NCBI GenBank assembly: GCA_964558915.1
Contig: CAZLFV010000071.1
Span: 1 to 13,854, forward strand
Length of the DNA: 13,854 nucleotides
Reading direction: 5' to 3'
DNA from: CAZKEW01 sp964558915
Lineage (GTDB): Bacteria > Acidobacteriota > Aminicenantia > Aminicenantales > UBA8522
Shown here: positions 1 through 6,385 of the stretch, piece after piece
How the letters are laid out: each line of letters starts with the position of its first letter
Position numbering within the stretch: position 1 is the first letter of the stretch
Translations under genes and position numbers: made by a program
Notes under the pieces: generated by a model
The model's database searches: none
Told to the model about the DNA's origin: nothing
What the model saw: only the letters and a program-made list of their open reading frames with translations

Positions 1-212
1 AGCAAGATTTCCTCGCCGGGGAAATCGCAGCGTGACTTCGAGCCACATCTCCCGAGCCTCGGCGGGGGGAAGCCGTGGCAGGACCCTATTCAGGGTAAGA
101 ATGATAACGGAAACGGGAATGCTTCCTTTGCTGAACTTTTCTTTTGCATATTTCGTAAATATATATAAAATGTTTGGTCTTATTCCAAATTTTATTCCCT
201 AAAGGAGGTCTA
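1..212. other. Left-edge non-coding/unassigned stretch upstream of the amidohydrolase operon
   Basis: No gene can be assigned with confidence here. Positions 1-100 are GC-rich and 120-200 are strongly AT-rich, as expected of a promoter region. A small palindrome with arms GATTTCC (6-12) and GGAAATC (20-26) and a 7-base spacer lies at the edge, and a 5-bp hairpin ACCCT/AGGGT lies at 83-96. In the + strand third frame the first ten codons read QDFLAGEIAA and end at TGA 33-35, which could be the tail of an upstream gene, but this is too short to support. A minus-strand frame is open across the stretch but has only one ATG (46-48). Whatever flanks the operon on the left is outside the window. Confidence 0.4.
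143..171 (+). promoter_or_regulatory. Candidate sigma-70-like promoter of the amidohydrolase operon
   Basis: TTTGCA at 143-148 (4/6 to the -35 consensus) is separated by 17 bases from TAAAAT at 166-171 (5/6 to the -10 consensus), inside a very AT-rich tract. It would start transcription near 178 and leave a leader of about 35 bases before the ATG at 213. It was predicted by eye, and overlapping alternatives such as TATAAA at 164-169 exist. Confidence 0.4.
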
Positions 213-1835
213 ATGGTGCGCAGAATCTTTCATGGCGTTTTAGCGCTCTTCGTTGCCTTGTTGGTTTTGCCCAAGCTGCCGCTCAGCTATGCTGATGACT
301 TGCACTGCGTCTGGGCTGTCAAAGACACCAAGATCATGACTCTCACGGGCCCGCCGGTGGAAAAAGGCACTCTGGTGATCCGCAACGGGCTGATCGAGGC
401 CTGCGGCGTGAATATCTCTATTCCCCAGGACGCCGAGGTGATCGACGGGAGCAAGCTCATCATCTACCCGGGGTTCACAGACAGCCTCGGCCAATCGCTT
501 CTCAAGCTCCCGGAGGAAAAGTTTAGCATGGAAAAGCTCTACTCCGGGGATTTTGATGAAAAAGACAGGGGAGTCACGCCCCATCTCAAAGCTTTTGACT
601 ATGTCAACCTCAGCAAAGGGACCCTGGAAAAATATTACAAATACGGGTTCACGGCCGCACAGGTCACACCGGACCGGGGCATGATCACGGGGCAGTCGTC
701 CATTTTCTGCTTGAGCGACCCGGATAAGAACAAGGCGCTGTTTCTCAAGGATGTCTGCCTAGGGATCGGGTTCTCTCCCTCGAATTTTTTGATGTATCCG
801 AATTCCCTTATGGGAGTGCAGTCCTACCTCAAGCAGGCCTTTACGGATGTGGCTTACTTTGATTCTGAGGGAGCCCGCTGGTTTAAAGAGATGAAGGGGC
901 AAACCCGCCCTGAATATAACGCCAATTTTGATGCCATGGCCGATTATGCCACGGGGAAAAAACCGGTGATTTTTTTCTGCCGGAACCAGTATGATATCCG
1001 GCGGGCGCTCACCCTCGCGGCCGATTTCAAATTGAACTATTTTATCTGTGACCTCGGTAGCGAGGCGTTCGAGGTTATCCCGGAGCTTAAAAGCGCTAAA
1101 GCCAGAGTCCTCTGCACCGTGGCTTTCAAGGCGCCCGGGACGAGCATCTATGCCCAGCGCGGCAAAGAAGAACGCGAAAGGGCAGAAAAAGAAATCTATC
1201 CTAAAAACCCGGCTAAGCTGGCCGAAGCAGGGATTCCTTTTGCCTTTTCTTCGCTGGGCACTGATGATCCTAAGTCCTTCCTGGAAGGCATCCAGAAGGC
1301 GATCGATGCGGGCCTGACCAAGGAGAAGGCGCTTGAAGCATTGACTAGGAATCCTGCCGTCTTTTTCGGCATTGACAAGGCTCTGGGGACGATTGAACAG
1401 GGAAAAGTCGCCAACGTCATCCTGACCGAAGGGGAAGTGTTCACCAAAGAATCCAAGGTTAGATATGCGTTTGCCGACGGCAGGAAATTCGATCTTAAGG
1501 AAGTCGCGGCCAAAGAGGGGGAGAAACCGACGGTCAATGTGTCGGGAAAATGGGATATTTCCATCGAAGGCCAGGTAGGCATGAAAGTGACGCTTGAGCT
1601 TGCCCAGGAAGAGGCCGCGCTATCGGGTAAGCTGGTCACCCCGTTCGGTGCCTTTGACTTTAGCGGAGGTATTGTCTCGGGGAGCGACGTCTCTTTCGAG
1701 ATTACGCTCTCCCTGGCCGGTCAGGAGATTGACCTTTTCTTCTCCGCGGCCGTCGAAGGAGACACTATGCGGGGCACCGTCGTTCAAGGAGCAGAGGGGT
1801 CGGCCGAATTCACGGCCAAACGGATTCCAGGTTAG
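213..1835 (+). CDS. Secreted amidohydrolase-like protein with lost metal ligands and a C-terminal beta domain
   Basis: This 540-residue protein starts at the ATG at 213, which has AGGAGG at 203-208. An in-frame ATG at 174 would put non-signal residues in front of a clean signal peptide (residues 1-27, likely cut after LSYA). The N-terminal beta-sandwich, the YPGFTDS motif (85-91) and the end of the barrel (NPAVFFGIDKALGTIEQGKVAN, 380-401) place it in the COG1228 imidazolonepropionase-like amidohydrolases. The HxH motif is replaced by Leu92/Gln94. The expected barrel His residues align to Cys256 and about Leu281. Only Asp351 (GTDDP) of the usual metal set remains, so metal-dependent hydrolysis is unlikely. 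Residues about 440-540 form a separate beta-rich domain resembling small lipocalin-like barrels (GKWDISIEG, ALSGKLVTPFG, GSDVSFEI). It is the first gene of a three-gene operon and probably acts outside the cytoplasm as a binding or partner subunit; that role is inferred. Confidence 0.85.
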   Translation: MVRRIFHGVLALFVALLVLPKLPLSYADDLHCVWAVKDTKIMTLTGPPVEKGTLVIRNGLIEACGVNISIPQDAEVIDGSKLIIYPGFTDSLGQSLLKLPEEKFSMEKLYSGDFDEKDRGVTPHLKAFDYVNLSKGTLEKYYKYGFTAAQVTPDRGMITGQSSIFCLSDPDKNKALFLKDVCLGIGFSPSNFLMYPNSLMGVQSYLKQAFTDVAYFDSEGARWFKEMKGQTRPEYNANFDAMADYATGKKPVIFFCRNQYDIRRALTLAADFKLNYFICDLGSEAFEVIPELKSAKARVLCTVAFKAPGTSIYAQRGKEERERAEKEIYPKNPAKLAEAGIPFAFSSLGTDDPKSFLEGIQKAIDAGLTKEKALEALTRNPAVFFGIDKALGTIEQGKVANVILTEGEVFTKESKVRYAFADGRKFDLKEVAAKEGEKPTVNVSGKWDISIEGQVGMKVTLELAQEEAALSGKLVTPFGAFDFSGGIVSGSDVSFEITLSLAGQEIDLFFSAAVEGDTMRGTVVQGAEGSAEFTAKRIPG

Positions 1836-1845
1836 GAGGAGGACC

Positions 1846-3225
1846 ATGAAGAACAGGCTCATTCTAAACATCATTCTTGGAATATCCATTCTTGGACTGG
1901 GTTTATCCCTCTCGGCCGGTGAAAAGCCCATTTTGCTAAAGAACGGCAATATCATCACTATCAGCGGCGACAATATTGCTGGTGGCGACATCCTGATCCA
2001 GGGAACAAAGATCATCAAGGTGGGGAAGAATCTTGTCGCAGCGCCGGATGCTGAGGTCATCGACCTCAACGGAAAATGGGTTATGCCGGGAATCATTGAC
2101 TCTCATTCTCACATCGCTCTTGAAGGATCTGTCAACGAAATGGGGAATCTCCTCACTGCCGAAGTGGATTGCAAAGATATCCTTAACCCGGAGGATGTCA
2201 ATATTTTTTATGCCCTCAGCGGCGGCGTGACCTCGATTCACACGATGCATGGCTCCGGAAATCCCATCGGTGGCAAAGGCGTCGTCCTCAAGCTCCGCTG
2301 GGGCAAAAGCGCCTCGGAGATGATCTTTGAAGGGGCGCCGCTGACCAGCAAGTGGGCCCTCGGGGAAAACCCCAAACAGACGAACTTCACCCTTCCCGGA
2401 CGAAGTCGCTACCCCAAGACGAGGATGGGTGTCGAGGAATCGATAAGGGCCGAATTTGAAAAAGCCAAAGATTATATGCGCCTATGGGAGGAGTATGACA
2501 AGAAAGCCAAGGCGAGCAAGGAAAGTAAAGGCAAGATTCCTGCGCCCATTCCGCCAAAGAAGGATTACCACCTCGCATCAATCGCTGACATCCTTAAGGG
2601 GAAATTGTGGGTCCGCTGCCATGCCTATCAATCCGAAGAGATGCTCTCGATTATGCGCTTATGTAAGGAACATAATATCAAGCTGGTCTGCTTTGAGCAT
2701 GGCTTGGAGGGCTACCGGATCACCAACGAGCTCGTGAACTACGGAGTGGCCATATCCACGTTCGCCGATTTCTGGGCCTACAAATGGGAGGCCTACAACA
2801 CGATGCCCCATGCCGCTGCTCTCTGTGCAAAGCGAGGCGTTCTCGTGGCCCTCAACTCCGATGATGCGGAGCGGATGCGCCACCTGTTCAACGACGCGGC
2901 GAAAATCGTCAGGTTTGGCGGGCTCTCCGAGTCCGAGGCCCTCAAAACCCTCACCATAAACCCGGCCAAGATTTTGGGAATCGACAAATGGGTCGGGACC
3001 ATCGACATTGGGAAGGATGCGGACCTGGCCGTTTTTAACAAGCATCCCCTCGATCCCTATACTGTCTGCGAGATGACCCTCGTTGACGGGAGGGCATACT
3101 TCGACCGCGCCAAGTACCTCGATGACATGAAAAAGGCCGAGGAGGAGAAGAAAAAGAAAGAGGCAGAAAAGAAGAAAGAACCGGAGAAGAAAGAACCAGA
3201 AAAGAAAAAAGGACCGGAGGTGTGA
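1846..3225 (+). CDS. Secreted metal-dependent amidohydrolase (COG1228 family), complete active site
   Basis: This 459-residue protein starts at the ATG at 1846 behind AGGAGGAGG (1834-1842), which overlaps the stop of the preceding gene. A longer in-frame reading from 1594 would overlap that gene by 240 bases and is not used. A signal peptide spans residues 1-24 (cut likely after LSLSA). Family landmarks are MPGIIDSHSHI (80-90), GGVTSIHTMHGSGNPIGGKG (126-145) and INPAKILGIDKWVGTIDIGKDADL (371-394). All expected ligands are present: His87, His89, His259 (CHAYQ), His285 (FEHGLEG) and Asp339 or Asp340 (NSDD). Relatives hydrolyse cyclic amides, dipeptides or related C-N bonds; the substrate here cannot be read from the sequence. 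The C-terminus (about 427-459) is a low-complexity Lys/Glu/Pro tail. It is the middle gene of the operon and the only one of the three with an intact catalytic site. Confidence 0.9.
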   Translation: MKNRLILNIILGISILGLGLSLSAGEKPILLKNGNIITISGDNIAGGDILIQGTKIIKVGKNLVAAPDAEVIDLNGKWVMPGIIDSHSHIALEGSVNEMGNLLTAEVDCKDILNPEDVNIFYALSGGVTSIHTMHGSGNPIGGKGVVLKLRWGKSASEMIFEGAPLTSKWALGENPKQTNFTLPGRSRYPKTRMGVEESIRAEFEKAKDYMRLWEEYDKKAKASKESKGKIPAPIPPKKDYHLASIADILKGKLWVRCHAYQSEEMLSIMRLCKEHNIKLVCFEHGLEGYRITNELVNYGVAISTFADFWAYKWEAYNTMPHAAALCAKRGVLVALNSDDAERMRHLFNDAAKIVRFGGLSESEALKTLTINPAKILGIDKWVGTIDIGKDADLAVFNKHPLDPYTVCEMTLVDGRAYFDRAKYLDDMKKAEEEKKKKEAEKKKEPEKKEPEKKKGPEV

Positions 3226-3227
3226 CC

Positions 3228-4523
3228 ATGAAAAAATTGATCATAGTCTTGGCAGCCGTTCTTGTGCTGTTAGCAGCCTTAGTTCTAGGGCAGGCTACGA
3301 ATCCACGGATCTTCATAAAAAACGCGACAATCGTCCCTGTTGTTGGTGAAAAGATCGAGTCCGGAACCCTCCTCATCGAAAATGGGAAAATAGCTGCTCT
3401 CGGGAAAAATCTCGAAACCCCTGCTGGAGCGCAGGTTGTCGACGCTTCCGGGATGTTTGTTTATCCCGGGTTTATCGATTCCTACACTCACTATGGGCTG
3501 ATGGAGATTGCAGCAAATCCTAATACTGTAGATGTCCGGGAACTGGGAAAAGAAAACCCCGAGCTCAAGGTCATATGGGCCATCAACCCGCATTCTGTCC
3601 ATTTCGGGACCGGCCGGATTACTGGCACGACCACGGCTCTTGTGGCGCCCACGGGCGGGACCTTCCCCGGTCTTTCCGCGCTCATCAAGATGGACGGCTG
3701 GACCGTGCCGGAAATGACCGTCAAAGAGGTGGCAACGTCTTTCATTAACTTTCCGATAACGCCCCGGCCGCCGAGAGAAGGTGTTGCGGCGCAAAAAGAA
3801 GCCAAAGAGGATGTGACCTCGAAGCTCGTCGAAAAAATCAGGGATTATCTTAAAGAGGCCCGCCGTTACCTCGAGCTCAAGAAGTTCGCCGCCCAAAACC
3901 CTAGCCTCAAGCCTCCGGATTATAATCCGAAATACGAGGCCCTTGCTCCAGTTTTTGACGGGACCTTGCCCGTTATTGTTTCGGTCGAGAAAGCTAAAGA
4001 CATCGAGCTGGCGATCAAATTTGTCAAGGAAGAAAAACTCAATGCCATCTTCCGCGGCTGCGCCCAGGGATTCAAGGTGGCCGACAAGATCAAGCAGGCC
4101 GGGATCCCGGTCATCTTCGATAACCTTTATGTCGGCCCGTCGGAGCCGGAGGATGGTTACGACGCGCCTTACCGGAACGTCGTCGACCTGGCCAAGGCCG
4201 GAGTAATGATTAGCTTCTCTTCGGGAGATGATCCAAGCGTGGGAAAGGATCTTCCCTATCATGCAGCCAAAGCCGTGGCTTTCGGGCTGCCCTATGACGA
4301 AGCGATTAAAGCCCTGACCATCAACCCGGCCAAGATGTTCGCGGTGGAAGGGAGATTGGGAAGTCTTGAGCCCGGGAAAGACGCGGATCTGTTTATCACC
4401 ACCGGAGATCCCCTGGACATGAAATCCGAAGTCAAAGCTCTCGTTATCAACGGCAAGCTCATTGATATGGCGAGCTGGTGGGATAGTTTATACAATAAAT
4501 TTAAAAAAAGACCTGAAAAATAG
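3228..4523 (+). CDS. Secreted amidohydrolase-like protein with partial metal site
   Basis: This 431-residue protein starts at the ATG at 3228, with GGAGG at 3216-3220 seven bases upstream. A GTG at 3222 is in frame but lies too close to the ribosome binding site. The gene follows the preceding stop by 2 bases, so translational coupling is likely. The N-terminus MKKLIIVLAAVLVLLAALVLGQA is a signal peptide or anchor. YPGFIDSYTHYG (79-90), GTTTALVAPTGG (133-144) and INPAKMFAVEGRLGSLEPGKDADL (365-388) identify the COG1228 amidohydrolase fold. The first His of HxH is Tyr86 while His88 is kept. The barrel His positions align to Ser252 (VIVSVEKAKDI) and Gly277 (FRGCAQ). An Asp is kept (GDDP, 334-335). 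This pattern argues against ordinary binuclear hydrolysis. It may assemble with the intact neighbour; that is inferred from co-transcription only. Confidence 0.85.
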   Translation: MKKLIIVLAAVLVLLAALVLGQATNPRIFIKNATIVPVVGEKIESGTLLIENGKIAALGKNLETPAGAQVVDASGMFVYPGFIDSYTHYGLMEIAANPNTVDVRELGKENPELKVIWAINPHSVHFGTGRITGTTTALVAPTGGTFPGLSALIKMDGWTVPEMTVKEVATSFINFPITPRPPREGVAAQKEAKEDVTSKLVEKIRDYLKEARRYLELKKFAAQNPSLKPPDYNPKYEALAPVFDGTLPVIVSVEKAKDIELAIKFVKEEKLNAIFRGCAQGFKVADKIKQAGIPVIFDNLYVGPSEPEDGYDAPYRNVVDLAKAGVMISFSSGDDPSVGKDLPYHAAKAVAFGLPYDEAIKALTINPAKMFAVEGRLGSLEPGKDADLFITTGDPLDMKSEVKALVINGKLIDMASWWDSLYNKFKKRPEK

Positions 4524-4611
4524 ACCAGGTGACCCGGCTCGGCCTCGTCTGATAATGATCGCTGTCTGCGACAATTTGATTGACTCGCCGTTCGAACTGG
4601 TTTAATGTGTC

Positions 4612-5388
4612 ATGGACGTTTCGGCCATGACCGAGTATCAGTTCTACAAGTACTTGCTGGTCGTATTCTTGAGCCTTGCGGGGGTGGCTTTCGTGGCCAT
4701 TTTTTTTGTCACGGTCCCTTATGGCCGGTACAATCGGCCGGGCTGGGGACGAATTATCCAGGAGCGGTGGGGATGGCTGTTCATGGAAAGCCCCTCCTTC
4801 TTCGTTTTTCTGCTTTTTTTCCTGCTGGGTCCAAATAACAAGGGATTAATGGCCTTGGTCTTCTGTGTTTTTTGGGAGGTGCACTATATTCAGCGCGGCC
4901 TGATCTATCCCTTTCTCATCCGCGGCCGGAAAAGAGCCGTGCCTCTCTCAATCATCGCCATGGCTTTCCTGTTTACTTCTATCAACCCTTACCTGAACAG
5001 CCGCTGGCTTTTCAAGTTCTCACCCGGCTATCCTGTCTCCTGGCTGACCAACTCAAGATTTCTGGCCGGAGCTGCACTTTTTCTCGCGGGGCTGGTCATC
5101 AACATCCATTCGGATCACATCCTCCGTTCCCTCAGAGCGCCGGGCGAGACTGACTATAAAATTCCCTGGGGCGGTCTCTTCCGCTACGTCTCATGCGCCA
5201 ACTATTTTGGGGAGATTATCGAGTGGGCCGGCTGGGCCCTGGCGACGTGGTCCCTCCCTGGCCTTGGCTTTGCCGTCTGGACAATGGCCAACCTGGTTCC
5301 GCGTGCCCGAAGTCATCACATCTGGTACCGCCGGACCTTCCCCGACTACCCGAAGAATCGGAAGGCACTGATCCCATTCCTGATTTGA
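4612..5388 (+). CDS. 3-oxo-5-alpha-steroid 4-dehydrogenase (SRD5A-type) membrane reductase
   Basis: This 258-residue integral membrane protein is almost the length of human SRD5A2 (254). The match to animal steroid 5-alpha-reductases runs along the whole protein from my memory of those sequences: MESPSF (58-63), HYIQRGLIY (91-99), INIHSDHILR (163-172), GGLFRYVSCANYFGEIIEWAGWALATWSLP (187-216), RARSHHIWY (231-239) and DYPKNRKALIPFLI (245-258). Residues equivalent to the SRD5A2 catalytic pair Glu57/Tyr91 are Glu59 and Tyr92. NADPH-site candidates Asn164, Asp168, Arg172, Asn197 and Arg231 are present. Family members reduce the delta-4 bond of 3-oxo-delta-4 steroids with NADPH; the natural substrate here is unknown. 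The start is uncertain: the ATG at 4612 has no clear ribosome binding site, and the ATG at 4627 is an alternative. It follows the amidohydrolase operon after 88 bases in which no terminator is evident. Confidence 0.85.
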   Translation: MDVSAMTEYQFYKYLLVVFLSLAGVAFVAIFFVTVPYGRYNRPGWGRIIQERWGWLFMESPSFFVFLLFFLLGPNNKGLMALVFCVFWEVHYIQRGLIYPFLIRGRKRAVPLSIIAMAFLFTSINPYLNSRWLFKFSPGYPVSWLTNSRFLAGAALFLAGLVINIHSDHILRSLRAPGETDYKIPWGGLFRYVSCANYFGEIIEWAGWALATWSLPGLGFAVWTMANLVPRARSHHIWYRRTFPDYPKNRKALIPFLI

Positions 5389-5468
5389 GCTAGCATAGAT
5401 AATGTCCAAGGGCGAAGAGATTATCGGAAGATCCCGCGGGGAAGTCGACGCGCCCGGGTTTTGTTATT

Positions 5469-6365
5469 ATGGTGAATCAGCTATCGCTTGAGCAGCAAGT
5501 CTGTTCCTATAGAGAAAAAATAATCGACGAGATATTTTATGCTCTCGGATTGTCTCGGAGTGGCGCGATGCGCCGGCTGCTCGGGCCTTTGTTCAGAATT
5601 CCGGCCAATCGCTTTGGCCGGATTGCCGCGGCAGCAGACAATGAGGCCAGATATTCTGGGATAAGCGGCGGCGCTCGCCGGATTCTACCCGAACTTTCGA
5701 TCCGGCTATTTGCGCGAGGCGCTAAAAATATTCCCTCCGAAGGACCGCTGCTTGTGGCCTCTAACCATCCCGGCGCATTTGATTCTGTGGCGATCCTGTC
5801 CTGCATCCCCAGAAAAGATGTCAATGTCTTTATTTCAGATGTCGCCTTTGCCCGTGCCTTTTCGTTTGCCAGCCGATACTTTGTATTCACTCCGATGAAT
5901 TCCTCCGGCCGCACCGCGGCGCTCAGGTCTTCGATTAGTCATCTCAGAAACGGCGGAAGCCTTTTGATTTTTGCCCACGGCGATGTCGAGCCCGACCCCG
6001 AGTTAAACCCAAGAGCCAGGGAAACCATCAGGGACTGGTCTCGGAGTATCGAAATCGTGCTGCGCGGAGTCCCTGAGACTCTACTCCTGGTGACGATTGT
6101 GAGCGGCGTGCTGATGCCCAGGTTTACGCGGAATCCAATCGTAAAAATCAGGAAGACCGCGCCCCGCCGCCAGAAGCTCGCCGAAGTGCTGCAAATGAGC
6201 CGGCAGATGATTTCTCCCCGCGGTATCAGGAACAATATTCACATTTCCTTCGCCAAGCCGATCAGAGTCCAAGATTTGCCGGCTGACGAACTGATGCCCG
6301 CCGTGACCGAGATTGCTCGCCAGCTGCTCGAAGAACACATGGCGTCCTTTGCAAGGACATTCTGA
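5469..6365 (+). CDS. PlsC-type lysophospholipid acyltransferase (LPLAT superfamily)
   Basis: This 298-residue protein carries the glycerolipid acyltransferase motif HX4D as SNHPGAFDS (98-106; His100 and Asp105 form the catalytic dyad). A substrate-binding block follows as LLIFAHGDVEPDP (165-177), in the place of the usual FPEGTRS motif. The variant fits a subgroup of LPLATs with a G-x-x-E-P-D-P block rather than typical PlsC. Family members transfer acyl groups from acyl-CoA or acyl-ACP to a lysolipid or another alcohol at the membrane. There is no obvious signal peptide or strong transmembrane helix, so it is probably a peripheral membrane protein. The ATG at 5469 has no recognisable ribosome binding site, but no other ATG, GTG or TTG start is available in frame back to a stop at 5400-5402. 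It ends 20 bases before the secreted Ntn-hydrolase gene. Confidence 0.8.
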   Translation: MVNQLSLEQQVCSYREKIIDEIFYALGLSRSGAMRRLLGPLFRIPANRFGRIAAAADNEARYSGISGGARRILPELSIRLFARGAKNIPSEGPLLVASNHPGAFDSVAILSCIPRKDVNVFISDVAFARAFSFASRYFVFTPMNSSGRTAALRSSISHLRNGGSLLIFAHGDVEPDPELNPRARETIRDWSRSIEIVLRGVPETLLLVTIVSGVLMPRFTRNPIVKIRKTAPRRQKLAEVLQMSRQMISPRGIRNNIHISFAKPIRVQDLPADELMPAVTEIARQLLEEHMASFARTF

Positions 6366-6385
6366 TAACGAGGAAAGGAGTCATC

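Noticed and set aside
1..173. Open minus-strand frame with a VSVIILTLN-like string suggestive of a glycosyltransferase start
   Set aside because: There is no usable start before that string (the only ATG is at 46-48, downstream of it), and what follows lacks the glycosyltransferase continuation (no acidic DSGS/DGT motif before the edge).
1594..1845. In-frame extension upstream of the middle amidohydrolase
   Set aside because: It lies inside the preceding gene in another frame, is Arg/Ser/Pro-rich shadow sequence, and would bury the signal peptide that begins right after an AGGAGGAGG site at 1846.
3285..4262. A 325-codon minus-strand open frame opposite the third amidohydrolase gene
   Set aside because: It is antisense to a clearly conserved gene, has no family resemblance, and arises from codon bias in the true gene.
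5399..5425. GATAAT/ATTATC inverted repeat before the acyltransferase gene as an operator
   Set aside because: Six-base AT-rich arms with a 15-base spacer are expected by chance, and no promoter elements align with them.
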